Of a DNA stretch of 63,713 nucleotides, positions 16,325-26,188 are shown one piece after another. Origin of the DNA: Deltaproteobacteria bacterium (lineage in GTDB: Bacteria > Desulfobacterota > Desulfobacteria > Desulfobacterales > SURF-15). The position numbers and the translations under genes are program-made. Each line of letters opens with the position of its first letter. Position 1 is the first letter of the stretch. Under the pieces are notes generated by a model. That model ran no database searches and had not been told where the DNA came from. It saw only the letters and a program-made list of their open reading frames with translations. The stretch is taken from NCBI GenBank assembly GCA_019309565.1, contig JAFDFZ010000011.1, forward strand, positions 1 to 63,713. Reading direction: 5' to 3'.

Positions 16325-17296
16325 TTAGTATTGCAAAAACCGCTTTATAGAAGCTTGAATCTGATCCATGATATCAAGGGCAATGCTTAATGCATCCCGG
16401 CCCATCTGACCGGTTACGGAGGGCGGTTGCCGGTTTCGTACCGCTTTGACAAAAGAGGCCAGTTCATCCTCAAGTGCATCTGCTTTTGTAAAGCAAAGTC
16501 TCTTGATATCCATGCCCGGGATGATCCCAGCTCCGTGTGATCCGTTCTGGCTTATGATCGTAATCTCATGATTGGCGAAATCCACCGATATGTAAGCATC
16601 CCTTTGGAACATTCGAATTTTCCGCTCTTTTCTGGTAGAGATACGGCTTGCGGTAACATTGGCCACACAGCCGCTTTTAAATTCAAGACGCGCGTTGGCG
16701 ATGTCTACATGTCTGGAAATAACGGGAATCCCTGCTGCGTGAATGCTTTTAACCTCAGATTGAACATAATTTAGTATAATATCAATATCATGAATCATAA
16801 GATCAAGCACAACACTCACGTCGGTGCCGCGCGGCTGGTAGATGCTCAATCGGTGAGATTCGATAAACATCGGTTTCTTGACAATTCCCTGAAGTGCAAC
16901 CACTGCCGGGTTGAACCTTTCAAGATGCCCCACTTGGATAAGCAGCCCTCTTGAGTCCGCAAATCCGATAAGTTCGTCGGCCTCCTCAATGGTGGTGGCC
17001 ATCGGCTTTTCAATCAATACATCCACATCGTGTTCAAGGAAATATTTGCTGATTCCGAAATGATCGGCCGTCGGCACCACAATGCTTACCGCATCAACCT
17101 TATCGGCAATGTCCTGATGCCTGAAATAGGCAGTGGTACCATATTGTCGTGCAATCTCAACCGCTCTTGCTTTGTTGATGTCCACTACCGCCACAAGGTC
17201 CACATCCGCCATTTTCGCATATTTGGCAGCATGGAATTTCCCTAGATAACCGACCCCGATGACTCCCACTTTAAGTTTTTTCATAGAATGTTCCAC
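16325..17296 (-). CDS. Gfo/Idh/MocA-family oxidoreductase within the lpx operon
   Basis: A 323-residue NAD(P)-dependent sugar dehydrogenase-like protein. It has the N-terminal Rossmann motif GVIGVGYLGKFHAAKY, VDAVSIVVPT, and the family's catalytic Lys in DVLIEKPMATTIEEAD, followed by HLERFNPA. It overlaps lpxI by 16 bases and stops 4 bases before lpxB, so it is firmly inside the lipid A operon. In the GnnA/GnnB pathway a member of this family oxidises UDP-GlcNAc at C3 before an aminotransferase acts, but no aminotransferase is seen nearby. Its substrate is therefore open, though a UDP-sugar is a fair guess. Confidence 0.85.
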   Translation of the reverse strand: MEHSMKKLKVGVIGVGYLGKFHAAKYAKMADVDLVAVVDINKARAVEIARQYGTTAYFRHQDIADKVDAVSIVVPTADHFGISKYFLEHDVDVLIEKPMATTIEEADELIGFADSRGLLIQVGHLERFNPAVVALQGIVKKPMFIESHRLSIYQPRGTDVSVVLDLMIHDIDIILNYVQSEVKSIHAAGIPVISRHVDIANARLEFKSGCVANVTASRISTRKERKIRMFQRDAYISVDFANHEITIISQNGSHGAGIIPGMDIKRLCFTKADALEDELASFVKAVRNRQPPSVTGQMGRDALSIALDIMDQIQASIKRFLQY

Positions 17297-18117
17297 TGTT
17301 CCTGTTCTTCTTGTTCGATAGCAACCACTGCAATGCCGTGTTTGTCTGCAAGTGCGACCATCTCTTCCCTGTCAAACACGATGGCTTTACCGGCCTCGAT
17401 GGCCAATGCACTTACACCTGCCTCGCACATGGTCTGTATGGTTTGTGTGCCGACCGCAGGCATGTCAAACCGTCTATCCTGGTTGGGTTTGCATACTTTC
17501 ACAGCCACGGCGCATCCCCTGCCAAAGCTGCCTCCCCGTTTTATGGCGGCATCGGTTCCCTCGATAGCCTCAACGGCCAGAACCGTTCCGTTGCCCACAA
17601 CCACGCATTGACCGATGTCCATCCGCCCGATTGCTTTTGCCATTCTCCACCCGATTTGAATATCCTGTTTTTCAAGAGCGCTGGGTTTGCGTTTTGTCCA
17701 GCATCCTGCCCGGGCAACGAGTTCGGGGAGCAGGAAGGTGGAGGATAGAATTTTAATGCCCTGTTTTTCCAGCAAATTGGAAAATGCCCTCAAAATTCCG
17801 TCATCATGTGATGTTTGAAGTCTTGTGATCAAGGATATGGCCTTAATGTCCGGCTTTATATCCGAAAATATCCCGGTTTTACGAACACCACCGATCATGA
17901 CCGCTTGCTGGATGCCGTTTTTCTTGAAAAATTTAATAAGACGATTGATCTGCCCGAGATGAAGCCATTTCAAATCATCCACATGCTCACCGAGGATTGG
18001 GTCGGCCTCGTTGATGTAAGCAGCGGCATAGATGGAATACCCTTTCTTTTTGGCCGCCCTGGTAAAAATTAACGGAAATTGTCCGCTGCCTGCAATAAGC
18101 CCAATGCGCATCGACAT
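17281..18117 (-). CDS. lpxI: UDP-2,3-diacylglucosamine pyrophosphatase LpxI
   Basis: About 278 residues, the usual LpxI (DUF1009) length. It starts MSMRIGLIAGSGQFPLIFTR and contains MIGGVRKTGIFSDIKPD, the AIGRMDIGQCVVV stretch and EGTDAAIKRGG, all characteristic of the family. It hydrolyses UDP-2,3-diacylglucosamine to lipid X and UMP, replacing LpxH. The ATG at 18117 was chosen because the recognised domain begins there; the frame stays open to 18279 but the added residues would lie within lpxA. It overlaps the downstream oxidoreductase gene. Confidence 0.93.
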   Translation of the reverse strand: MSMRIGLIAGSGQFPLIFTRAAKKKGYSIYAAAYINEADPILGEHVDDLKWLHLGQINRLIKFFKKNGIQQAVMIGGVRKTGIFSDIKPDIKAISLITRLQTSHDDGILRAFSNLLEKQGIKILSSTFLLPELVARAGCWTKRKPSALEKQDIQIGWRMAKAIGRMDIGQCVVVGNGTVLAVEAIEGTDAAIKRGGSFGRGCAVAVKVCKPNQDRRFDMPAVGTQTIQTMCEAGVSALAIEAGKAIVFDREEMVALADKHGIAVVAIEQEEQEQWNIL

Positions 18118-18178
18118 GCCTATAATACCTGCCTTGGAAGCCTCCTGCTCCATTTCTTGATCACATACCCACCATAGG

Positions 18179-18949
18179 CTATCGTGTGATGCCTCGCTGT
18201 GAGGAAGTAATGAAATTGATAAAATTAACCACTTCCGGAATCTGATCCACTTCCGCACGGATCCGCTCGATCGCTTCATTGAGTGTTAATCCGATTCGAA
18301 AAACGATTCGATATGTTTTTTTCAGCAGCGAAATGGTGTTCTCAGAAAAGCCGTGACGTTTCAGCCCCACAATGTTCAAACCGTGCAACTTGATTCGAGG
18401 ACCAGCAGCTATAACGTATGGAGGGACATCCTTGACCATGGCAGAGGCCCCTCCAATAAAAGCATAGTCGCCAATTCGAACGAATTGATGAATGGCCACA
18501 AGCCCTCCCACCGTGGCATGATCCCCAATTAAAATATGCCCCCCTAAAGTGGCATTATTGGCCAACACCACCTTTCGTCCGATTTTGCAATCATGAGCGA
18601 TGTGCGCGTAAGCCATTACAAAGCATTCTTCTCCGATCTCGGTCAAACCGCCGCCAAAACCCGTACCCCGATGGATCGTGGCAAACTCCCGGATGATTGT
18701 TCCTCGACCGATTTTAACATAGGTCTTTTCTCCTTCGAATTTAAGAGACTGAGGCACCGCACCTATGGCGGCATACTGAAAAATCTGACAATCAGGGCCA
18801 ATGCTGACATAGGGCTCGATAACCACATGAGAGCCGATCACCGTGCCGGATCCAATGATGACATCGCCCTTGATGATGGAATATGGTCCGATTTCCACCT
18901 CTGAGGCGATTTCAGCCTTTGCATCGACGATAGCTGTGGGATGAATCAT
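18179..18949 (-). CDS. lpxA: UDP-N-acetylglucosamine acyltransferase
   Basis: A 256-residue left-handed beta-helix acyltransferase with many hexapeptide repeats. It starts [20 protein letters not shown] and includes the catalytic His region EFATIHRGT and [12 protein letters not shown]. The helical C-terminal region ([15 protein letters not shown]) is that of LpxA rather than LpxD. It performs the first step of lipid A synthesis, adding a 3-hydroxyacyl chain from ACP to UDP-GlcNAc. The start overlaps the fabZ stop by 4 bases, so the two are translationally coupled. Confidence 0.96.
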   Translation of the reverse strand: MIHPTAIVDAKAEIASEVEIGPYSIIKGDVIIGSGTVIGSHVVIEPYVSIGPDCQIFQYAAIGAVPQSLKFEGEKTYVKIGRGTIIREFATIHRGTGFGGGLTEIGEECFVMAYAHIAHDCKIGRKVVLANNATLGGHILIGDHATVGGLVAIHQFVRIGDYAFIGGASAMVKDVPPYVIAAGPRIKLHGLNIVGLKRHGFSENTISLLKKTYRIVFRIGLTLNEAIERIRAEVDQIPEVVNFINFITSSQRGITR

Positions 18950-19392
18950 GATTTTACTCCAATGGATGCCATCAATTCCGCTTCTGCCACGAGCTTTTCA
19001 TCTACCATTGCTCTGCCCGCCATTTTCACAACGGTTGCACGCAATTTGAGCATCTCAAGCTCCAGGATCAACTGATCACCGGGAACCACAGGCTTTCTGA
19101 AACGAACTTTATCGATTCCCGTAAAATATATGAGACTTCCCGGTTTCTTTTTTGATTGCGATAAAAAGGCTAAAATTCCTCCAGCCTGCCCCAGTGCTTC
19201 GATAATCAAAACACCAGGCATGATGGGAGCTCCCGGGAAATGTCCCTGGAAAAACGGCTCGTTGATGGTCACGTTCTTAAGTGCGATTACCTTTTTCCCC
19301 GGCTCGATGCTCAAAACTCGATCCACAAGAATAAACGGATAACGATGGGGAAGAAATTCCATGATTCTGAGAATATCAAAACTTGTATCCAT
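18946..19392 (-). CDS. fabZ: 3-hydroxyacyl-ACP dehydratase
   Basis: A 148-residue hot-dog-fold dehydratase with the FabZ signature [12 protein letters not shown] carrying the active-site His, and [20 protein letters not shown] carrying the catalytic Glu region. It makes trans-2-enoyl-ACP in fatty acid synthesis and competes with LpxA and LpxD for the 3-hydroxyacyl-ACP pool, which explains its usual place between lpxD and lpxA. The ATG at 19392 has a GGAG site 8 bases upstream. Confidence 0.95.
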   Translation of the reverse strand: MDTSFDILRIMEFLPHRYPFILVDRVLSIEPGKKVIALKNVTINEPFFQGHFPGAPIMPGVLIIEALGQAGGILAFLSQSKKKPGSLIYFTGIDKVRFRKPVVPGDQLILELEMLKLRATVVKMAGRAMVDEKLVAEAELMASIGVKS

Positions 19393-19434
19393 GTCTATCT
19401 CCAATAATATAAACCAAAACCGAACCGATGGTAT

Positions 19435-20484
19435 TCATCCTGCGCTCCTTGACGTATCTTGAGAAGATGTACCGTATGCGTTTAGTTGCTTTTCCAGGCT
19501 CTCTATCCGCTTCTTTAACTCAGGAAGCCTCTGGATGAGTTTCGCAATCTTAATGTACTGAATATAGGGCATTCCCGGAGCACCCAAAACGGTTTCACCA
19601 GGCTCGATGTTCCTTGAAATTCCAGCCTGAGGTCCAATAGTGGCATCATCTCCGATGTTAAAATGGCCGGCAATGCCTGCCTGACCGGCAATGGTGACAT
19701 GCTTTCCGATAGTGACGCTTCCTGAAATCCCCACCTGAGCAACCAGGATACTGTTTTCACCAACGGTGACGTTATGAGCAATTTGAATCAGATTATCCGT
19801 TTTCACCCCTTTCTTAATCCAGGTTTTACCAAACGTGGCTCGATCAATGGTGTTGCAAGCACCGATTTCCACATCGTCATCGATCTGAACGATACCCACC
19901 TGCGGAATCTTGTGATACATCTTACCATCTGGAGCATATCCAAAACCATCGCTACCGATCACCGTGCCCGGGTGAATAGTCACCCGGCTTCCGATCCTGC
20001 ATCGGTTCATTATGGTGACATTAGGAAATATCTCAACGTCATTGCCAATGAAAACCCCTTCACCGATAAACACGTGGGGATGCAGAGTGACGCGATCGCC
20101 CATCGTCACATTATCTTGAATCACAACAAAAGGGCCTATTGACGGCATACTGCCGCATACGAAATTATCCCCCAATCGTGCCGTTTCATCGATGCCGGGT
20201 TCTGGTCTTACCTTAGGATAAAATGCTTCCACCACCTTTGCGAATGCGACCTGGGGGTTGTCTGCTAAAATAAGATTCTTTCCCTTGCACGTAAAATCAC
20301 GGGGGACCACAACAGCACCTGCTTCTGTGTTGTGAATCCTTTTCAAGTATTTTCTATTTGCAGCCAAAGCGATGTCTTGGGAGGTGGCATCATCAAAGGA
20401 AGCAACTCCATGGATCTGTTTGCTGCCATCTCCGTAAACCTCTGCTTTAACCAGCTCTGCTATGCGGGAAAGTGGTAGTTTCAT
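19435..20484 (-). CDS. lpxD: UDP-3-O-acylglucosamine N-acyltransferase
   Basis: About 349 residues. The N-terminal LpxD-specific domain begins MKLPLSRIAELVKAEVYGDG, followed by a hexapeptide left-handed helix with GSDGFGYAPDG and the catalytic LIQIAHNVTVGENSI. A short C-terminal helix (LIQRLPELKKRIESLEKQL) ends the protein. It adds the second hydroxyacyl chain in lipid A synthesis. The ATG at 20484 fits the family start; the frame extends to 20550 but would run into skp. It lies 19 bp after skp. Confidence 0.95.
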   Translation of the reverse strand: MKLPLSRIAELVKAEVYGDGSKQIHGVASFDDATSQDIALAANRKYLKRIHNTEAGAVVVPRDFTCKGKNLILADNPQVAFAKVVEAFYPKVRPEPGIDETARLGDNFVCGSMPSIGPFVVIQDNVTMGDRVTLHPHVFIGEGVFIGNDVEIFPNVTIMNRCRIGSRVTIHPGTVIGSDGFGYAPDGKMYHKIPQVGIVQIDDDVEIGACNTIDRATFGKTWIKKGVKTDNLIQIAHNVTVGENSILVAQVGISGSVTIGKHVTIAGQAGIAGHFNIGDDATIGPQAGISRNIEPGETVLGAPGMPYIQYIKIAKLIQRLPELKKRIESLEKQLNAYGTSSQDTSRSAG

Positions 20485-20503
20485 AAGAAGCCCCTGAAGT
20501 CGT

Positions 20504-21061
20504 CTATTTTTTCTTCTTGGCATTGCCTCCTGTCTTTGAAAAGACGACATTATACTTTTGAATGAGCCTGTCGGTTATATCGTTGGTCTTCGGTGTATAA
20601 ATGACTTCGCCGGAACGCCTTTCCACAATCAGCAAATATCCTTCGGCCTTGCCCATTTCTTGCACCAGTTTGATGATCTCTTTTTGGATCCGCTTCACCA
20701 GCCTGTTTTCGAACTCCTTGAACTCCCTCATGTACTTTTTCTGCAGGGATTTAAAATCATTGATACTGATACGAATCTCCCGCTCCTTTTCTTCCCGCAT
20801 CTCTTTGCTCATCACAAGCGCCTGTCGCTCCAGTTGCTTTTTACGTTTCTCGATTTCAGCCCCTTTCCGCTTGAGTTCCTCTTCCATGAGCTTTCCCTTT
20901 TTGTTGATCTCGGCCTGGGCATATTTTCCAGCGCTTGAATTTTCCAGTATTCGCTGAAAGTCTATCACACCGATTTTTGCCACATCCGCTCCGTACAGTG
21001 GTTGGCAGAGCAACAAGAAAAAACAAACCACTGCAATATATCCAAGCCTTATTCCCTTCAT
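20504..21061 (-). CDS. skp: Skp/OmpH periplasmic chaperone
   Basis: A 185-residue secreted coiled-coil protein. A signal peptide covers residues 1-24 (GYIAVVCFFLLLCQPLYG), then VAKIGVIDFQRILENSSAGK begins the OmpH domain. A long highly charged coiled coil (Lys/Glu-rich, about 55-120) and a C-terminal strand (GYLLIVERRSGEVIYT) follow. It should form a trimer that holds unfolded outer membrane proteins between the Sec machinery and BamA, whose gene lies just upstream. A hairpin at 21126-21161 in the gap could reduce read-through. Confidence 0.92.
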   Translation of the reverse strand: MKGIRLGYIAVVCFFLLLCQPLYGADVAKIGVIDFQRILENSSAGKYAQAEINKKGKLMEEELKRKGAEIEKRKKQLERQALVMSKEMREEKEREIRISINDFKSLQKKYMREFKEFENRLVKRIQKEIIKLVQEMGKAEGYLLIVERRSGEVIYTPKTNDITDRLIQKYNVVFSKTGGNAKKKK

Positions 21062-21125
21062 GATTTCCTCCCCTTTATAATAAATTCGCTATTATGACCA
21101 ATAAAAATATGACTCTTGGACAAAA

Positions 21126-21161
21126 GGGTTTTTAGGCGAAAGCCGATTTGTCTAAAAACCC
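21126..21161 (-). promoter_or_regulatory. Inverted repeat between bamA and skp
   Basis: GGGTTTTTAG (21126-21135) pairs perfectly with CTAAAAACCC (21152-21161) around a 16-base loop. It lies in the 140-bp gap of the bamA-to-skp transcript. It may be a partial terminator or RNA-stability element tuning the BamA:Skp ratio; the arms themselves are A/T-rich, and there is no clean T tract after the hairpin. Confidence 0.5.
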
Positions 21162-21201
21162 TGAGAACCCTTGTATGGTATATAGTGTTGTTCGCAAAAA
21201 T

Positions 21202-23838
21202 TTAGAAAGCACCTCCCATCGAAAATTCAAAGCGCCCCTTCTGCCTCATGTCATCATCGGGGTTAACCGGATAGCCCCATTCAAGACGGATGGGTCCCAT
21301 AGGAGAATACCACCGGATTCCTCCTCCCACACCGTAAAATAAATCTCCTAGATCCACGTCCTCGTCACTGGCATAGACGTTGCCCGCATCTGAAAAAACA
21401 AGGCCCATCAGCCCGGCCTTTTTATAGATGGGGAAAATGTATTCCAAATTAAACTGGACAAATTTCTCGCCGCCAATCTTGGCACCGTCCGGGTCCTTTA
21501 AGGCTATATCTCGCCAGTCGTAACCGCGCACCGTGTTGATGCCTCCCAAGAAAAACTTCTCATAATCCGGAAGGACCTTTCCGGTACTTTCCTGAACCCA
21601 GCCCCCGGCGCCGTGAACGAAACCGGTGGTACCCAAAAACAGCGGAATGTACCAGCCTGTGTTCCCCGTAAGCTTGACGAACCCCACATCTCCTCCCAGC
21701 CCGGCATACTCTATGGCAGCGCTGTGGTCTGAGCCCTGAGTGGGCAGAAATATCTTATCCCTTGAGTCGTATCGCATTCTTCCCGTGATACTGCTTGTAA
21801 TATTGATTCCCACAAGCTCTTTTATGGATACCGGAGCGTCATCTGTAATATCTCGAATATCCGCCCGGTCGAAGTTGTATGTCAGAAAGCCCCTCGTATA
21901 GTTGAACAGAGGGTAACCGAGTCTGACGGCACCACCGATACTGTCTTTTACATATAAATCCCAATCTCTTGACCAGTTATAGACGTCTACGCCCGCCGAT
22001 AGCGGAATATCAAAAAGCCAGGGTTCGGTGAAACGAATGATAAAGCGTGTCGTGCGGCCGCTGATCTCGCCCCTTACATTCAGTATCTGCCCTCTTCCAA
22101 AAAGGTTTCGCTGGGAGATGGAGGCGACAAAGAACAGATCTTCAACACTGCTGTAACCGCCTCCCACGCTGAAGGCACCGGTGGGTTTTTCTTTTACATC
22201 AATCTTTAAGATCATTTTGTCCTCGGCACTGCCTTTGAGGGTATCTACTTTTATTTCCTCGAAATAATCTAGCCGGTACAGATTGCGAATCCCCTGCTTC
22301 AACCGCTTGCCGCTGAAAAGCTCTTGTTCATAAACCTTGAGCTGCCTGCGGATCACCTTGTCCCGTGTCTTGGTATTTCCCGTGATGATGATCTTCTCGA
22401 AATATACCGGTTTGCCTTTTTTGGCCACAAATATGATGTCCACAGCAAGATTTTCAAAATCCCTGTTGACCTGCGGGGTGATTTCCGCATAAGCAAAACC
22501 TTCATCAGAATATATGTCGGTGAGGGTTAAAACGTCTCTTCTTAGGATTTCTCTGTTGAAATAATCTTCTTTTATGATTTTCAGGTTCGATATGAGCTCT
22601 GCCTTATCTCGCATCAAATCCCCGGTAATGTCCACCTTTCTTACTCGAAACCGGGGTCCTTCATCGATTTTGATGGTGATGAAAATCCAGTTTCCTTCAT
22701 ACTTAATTTGAGGCTCCCCGATCTTGGCCTGAATATAACCCTTGTTTTGATAAAATGCGGTGAGCTTGGCAATATCCTGCTTCAGATCTTCTTTGTTGAG
22801 ATCCCCCGAGGAGGTGAGCCATGAGAAAAAACCCTTCTCCGATGTCTTCATGATTCCCTTGAGCTTCTTGTCCGAAAAGGCGCGATTGCCCACAAAAGAG
22901 ATGCGTTTGATTTGGACCTTTTCTCCCTCCTGAATGGTAAACCGAATGTCTGCCTGATTGTTGTCAAGCTCTTTGATGTCGTAGCTTATCTTCACATTGT
23001 GGTAGTTTTTCTCTCTGTACATCTCTTCAATTCGCTGTATGTTGCGTTGAATCTGGAAAATATTCAGGATGGAACCGGTCTTTATAGTCAACGCTTCCAA
23101 AAGGTCTTCATCATCAAATTTTTTATTACCCTTGAATCGGATACGCCGGACTGTTTGTTTCTCTTTGACTCGAAATATGATGATCTTTCCTTCCGGGCTG
23201 TCTTGTGCTTCGATCCTGATATCATCAAAATATCCCATTGAATAGATGGATTTGAGGTCGTCAGACAGTTTTTTTGGAACGAGAATTTCACCCGGCTCCG
23301 TCTTGATCCTTCTCATGATGGCATCGGCTTCGATTCGTCTGTTACCGGCAATGACTATTTTGGCAATGCGTTGCCTTTTAAACAGCTTCATGCCAACATT
23401 TCGGGCCAGCCGTTTTACAACGCTGATAAGGGTTTCGATTCCCTCTCCTTCCAAAAAAAAGACATCCGGTCCACTGTCTGCGAAGGATTTAAGCAATCTG
23501 GCATCCAGACTGAACTTTTGGCCAACTCGGGTCAGGCTTCCCCACAGGACATAATCCGATCCATGGCTTATGCCCAGCCTGCGGATGTCCTCGACTCCTT
23601 CGATCTTTCGCCTCCAGTAAACATCATCTGCAATGGGAGGTTCCTGTACCACCGCGCCCTCCTGCTTGAGCTGATTCTTTATCAATCTGGGGATCTCGTG
23701 CTGCAGGTAGGATAGATTATCTTTAGCATGAATCTCGAAAGGCAACACGATGATCTGAACGGTTTCTTGGGTAAAGCCGCTTGCCGGGAGACAGAAAATG
23801 AAAAAAATCGTTATGAATCGCTTCGATCGGTAAATCAT
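21202..23838 (-). CDS. bamA: Outer membrane assembly factor BamA with extra N-terminal domain
   Basis: About 878 residues. After a signal peptide (about 1-22) there is an extra domain (about 25-150; QIIVLPFEIHAKDNLSY, GSDYVLWGSLTRVG) resembling the TolB-N/CsgG/FlgO-like fold. Five POTRA domains follow (from IAKIVIAGNRRIEADAIM), then a 16-strand Omp85 barrel with the VRGYDWRDI (lid loop) motif and a C-terminal FEFSMGGAF ending in the aromatic signature. It folds and inserts beta-barrel proteins in the outer membrane. The ATG at 23838 lies 10 bp after lolD. The additional N-terminal domain sets it apart from the roughly 800-residue E. coli protein. Confidence 0.93.
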   Translation of the reverse strand: MIYRSKRFITIFFIFCLPASGFTQETVQIIVLPFEIHAKDNLSYLQHEIPRLIKNQLKQEGAVVQEPPIADDVYWRRKIEGVEDIRRLGISHGSDYVLWGSLTRVGQKFSLDARLLKSFADSGPDVFFLEGEGIETLISVVKRLARNVGMKLFKRQRIAKIVIAGNRRIEADAIMRRIKTEPGEILVPKKLSDDLKSIYSMGYFDDIRIEAQDSPEGKIIIFRVKEKQTVRRIRFKGNKKFDDEDLLEALTIKTGSILNIFQIQRNIQRIEEMYREKNYHNVKISYDIKELDNNQADIRFTIQEGEKVQIKRISFVGNRAFSDKKLKGIMKTSEKGFFSWLTSSGDLNKEDLKQDIAKLTAFYQNKGYIQAKIGEPQIKYEGNWIFITIKIDEGPRFRVRKVDITGDLMRDKAELISNLKIIKEDYFNREILRRDVLTLTDIYSDEGFAYAEITPQVNRDFENLAVDIIFVAKKGKPVYFEKIIITGNTKTRDKVIRRQLKVYEQELFSGKRLKQGIRNLYRLDYFEEIKVDTLKGSAEDKMILKIDVKEKPTGAFSVGGGYSSVEDLFFVASISQRNLFGRGQILNVRGEISGRTTRFIIRFTEPWLFDIPLSAGVDVYNWSRDWDLYVKDSIGGAVRLGYPLFNYTRGFLTYNFDRADIRDITDDAPVSIKELVGINITSSITGRMRYDSRDKIFLPTQGSDHSAAIEYAGLGGDVGFVKLTGNTGWYIPLFLGTTGFVHGAGGWVQESTGKVLPDYEKFFLGGINTVRGYDWRDIALKDPDGAKIGGEKFVQFNLEYIFPIYKKAGLMGLVFSDAGNVYASDEDVDLGDLFYGVGGGIRWYSPMGPIRLEWGYPVNPDDDMRQKGRFEFSMGGAF

Positions 23839-23848
23839 CTGAATATCC

Positions 23849-24583
23849 TCAATCGGTTTCAACCAGTTTGCCGTCCAAAATGGTAACGATTCGGGACATC
23901 AGCGCTGCAAGCTCCAGGTTGTGCGTGACAACCACCAGGGTCATTTGAAATTCCTGATTGAGCTCCAGAAGAAGCTCATGCACCTTTTCGCTGTTTCGTT
24001 TATCCAGATTTCCAGTGGGCTCATCTGCGAGCAACACGGGCGGTTTTAAAACCAGAGCCCTTGCAAGCGCAACCCTCTGTTGCTCCCCCCCGGACAACTC
24101 CACAACCCGGTGATGAAGCCTGTCGCCAAGCCCTACTCTTAAGAGAATCGCCTCTGCGGATTCTTTGGCGATCGCCTTGTTGTCTCCTCTGATCAGCGCA
24201 GGCATCATTGTATTTTCAAGGGCGCTGAATTCCGGAAGAAGATGGTGAAACTGGAAAACAAATCCCACCGAAACATTTCGGAATCTTGCCAGTTTTTCAT
24301 CATCATAAAGCAACACATTTTCCCCTTTGAAGAAAAGCTCACCGCAATCCGGTCGATCCAGTGTTCCCAGGATGTTTAACAACGTAGACTTCCCAATGCC
24401 CGAAGCCCCCACGATGGCGAGTGTTTCTCCCCAACCGATTTCCAGATCCACCGATTTTAAAATGTCGATACGGCTTCGGCTGTTATGAAAGCTTTTACAT
24501 AAACACCGCCCCTTGATCAAGCAATGCCCGGGATCAATGCCTTCTCCCTCAACGCCTTTAAAGGCATCCCTGATCTTAACCAT
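23849..24583 (-). CDS. lolD: Lipoprotein-releasing ABC ATPase
   Basis: About 244 residues with a complete ABC ATPase: Walker A ([11 protein letters not shown]), Q loop ([18 protein letters not shown], the LolD/MacB-type form), signature ([18 protein letters not shown]) and Walker B ([12 protein letters not shown]). It powers LolCE, which extracts lipoproteins from the inner membrane. The ATG at 24583 overlaps the lolC/E stop (ATGGTTAAG), indicating translational coupling. It is about 15 residues longer at the N-terminus than typical LolD. Confidence 0.92.
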   Translation of the reverse strand: MVKIRDAFKGVEGEGIDPGHCLIKGRCLCKSFHNSRSRIDILKSVDLEIGWGETLAIVGASGIGKSTLLNILGTLDRPDCGELFFKGENVLLYDDEKLARFRNVSVGFVFQFHHLLPEFSALENTMMPALIRGDNKAIAKESAEAILLRVGLGDRLHHRVVELSGGEQQRVALARALVLKPPVLLADEPTGNLDKRNSEKVHELLLELNQEFQMTLVVVTHNLELAALMSRIVTILDGKLVETD

Positions 24584-25799
24584 AACGGATCGCCTCAACC
24601 GGGTTCAATTTGGCGGCCTGGCGTGCGGGATAGAGGGTCGCAATGAAACAGATGACGATGGTCGCAGCTACAATGATACACACATCCAATGCTCTGAGCA
24701 GCACCGGCAAGGTGGATGTAAAATAATAGATATCTCCGGTCAACTCATGGATTTTGTAATGTTTTAGAAACTCACAAAGGGCAAATCCCAAGACGACCCC
24801 AAGTACGGTTCCGATGGTTCCAATGATCATTCCCTTGAAAACGAATATCTTGCGAATGCTTCTGTCGGTAGCCCCCATTGCCTTTAGGATGGCGATATCG
24901 CGGGTTTTCTCCATTACCATCATAATCAGGCTGCTGGCGATATTAAAGGCGGCAACCAGAACTATCAGCGTTAGAATAACAAACATAACGATTTTTTCCA
25001 GTTTCAACGCGGAAAACAGATTCTTATTCATCTGCATCCAGTCTCTTGCCCAGTAAGGAAATCCGATTTTGGAAATAATATTCCGCGAAACTTCTCCGGC
25101 ACGATACACGTCTTTTACACGAACCTCAATGCCGGTAACAGAATCCGGCATCCGCAAAATCCGCTGTGCTGCCTTCAGGTTGATATAAGCAAAGGAACTG
25201 TCGTATTCATACATCCCGGATTCAAAAAACCCGCTTACCCGAAACCGCTTCATTACAGGTACGTGGCCGATGGGAGACATCATACCCCGGGGAGAAATAA
25301 TATATACGTTATCTTCTTTTGACACGCCCAGATTACCGGCCAATTCCTTGCCAAGAACGATGGCCGGAACATTCGATGCATTGTTTTCCGAACCATCTGT
25401 CAGGGGAAGATCAGAGAGGTTTTCGATCACACGGCCTGCCAGTTCGGGATCGATCCCTCTTAACACGGCACCCGCAACACCAGCGGCTGATCGAATCATA
25501 ATCTGGGAATAAATAAAAGGCGCTGCAGCTTCAACACCATCGATGGTTTCAATGATAGGAATAATTCTTCGAAAATCTGTAAAGGGGCCTCCATGGCGCA
25601 TAATCATTATGTGAGGTTGGCCCTTAAGAATCCGGGCCTTTAAGTCGGACTCAAATCCGGACATCACTGCAATCACAACCATCAGAGCCATCACGCCCAC
25701 TGTCACCCCGGCAATTGAAAGAAAGGTGATCAATGAAATAAAGGTTTGCTTCTGCCGAGCCTTGAGATATCGACGTCCTATAAAATATTCGAATGACAT
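24576..25799 (-). CDS. lolC: Lipoprotein-releasing ABC permease LolC/LolE
   Basis: A 407-residue FtsX/MacB-type permease. It has an N-terminal transmembrane helix after [20 protein letters not shown], a large periplasmic domain (about 50-265), and three C-terminal helices separated by [20 protein letters not shown], the coupling helix typical of LolC/E. The protein ends with [19 protein letters not shown]. Only one permease is present, so it probably acts as a homodimer (LolF-like arrangement) with LolD. It is the first gene of the envelope operon lolC-lolD-bamA-skp-lpxD and onward. Confidence 0.9.
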   Translation of the reverse strand: MSFEYFIGRRYLKARQKQTFISLITFLSIAGVTVGVMALMVVIAVMSGFESDLKARILKGQPHIMIMRHGGPFTDFRRIIPIIETIDGVEAAAPFIYSQIMIRSAAGVAGAVLRGIDPELAGRVIENLSDLPLTDGSENNASNVPAIVLGKELAGNLGVSKEDNVYIISPRGMMSPIGHVPVMKRFRVSGFFESGMYEYDSSFAYINLKAAQRILRMPDSVTGIEVRVKDVYRAGEVSRNIISKIGFPYWARDWMQMNKNLFSALKLEKIVMFVILTLIVLVAAFNIASSLIMMVMEKTRDIAILKAMGATDRSIRKIFVFKGMIIGTIGTVLGVVLGFALCEFLKHYKIHELTGDIYYFTSTLPVLLRALDVCIIVAATIVICFIATLYPARQAAKLNPVEAIRYG

Positions 25800-25886
25800 G
25801 TAACCCTTTAACGGTCAAACAAACTACGCGCACCTTCTTTCAAATTATATTCAGTGCCTGATTTATTAAAACAAGACATATTATGA

Positions 25887-26188
25887 CTCAAGTTTCGCAC
25901 CCTATTTTACCGTAAAATTGCAAATAGATCTTAAGTCGAATAAAATTTTTGGAAGGCAAAATAATTACACCGAAGCTTATAGGCGGCACCCAGTCGGAAA
26001 CATCGCACAAAGGCACAAGGGAAAGGCCGCTAATTAGTGGAAGATCTTGATACCTCTTATTTAAGCGCTTTGTTGACTTCCATTGTGCCGTCTTCGAAGG
26101 TTGATAAAATGTATTTTGCCTTCCAAAAATTTCATTCGACACCATCATTATAAGGCTTTACAACGCATTTAAGGGTGCGAAACTTGAG
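25887..26188. mobile_element. MITE-like element, family A, copy 1
   Basis: A 302-bp non-coding element with terminal inverted repeats CTCAAGTTTCGCACCC / GGGTGCGAAACTTGAG and flanked by a perfect 6-bp direct repeat TTATGA (25881-25886 and 26189-26194), as expected of a target duplication. Longer subterminal arms are also inverted: GGAAGGCAAAATA near the left and TATTTTGCCTTCC near the right. A second copy at 37649-37947 lies in the opposite orientation. No transposase is encoded, so mobilisation would be in trans. Confidence 0.8.

Noticed and set aside
16325..17296. Naming the oxidoreductase gnnA
   Set aside because: No GnnB aminotransferase partner is visible and family-level motifs do not distinguish GnnA from other Gfo/Idh/MocA enzymes.
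25887..26188. Possible CRISPR or tandem repeat because of the repeated GAAGGCAAAATA motif
   Set aside because: The motif occurs once in each orientation as subterminal inverted arms, with no regularly spaced direct repeats.
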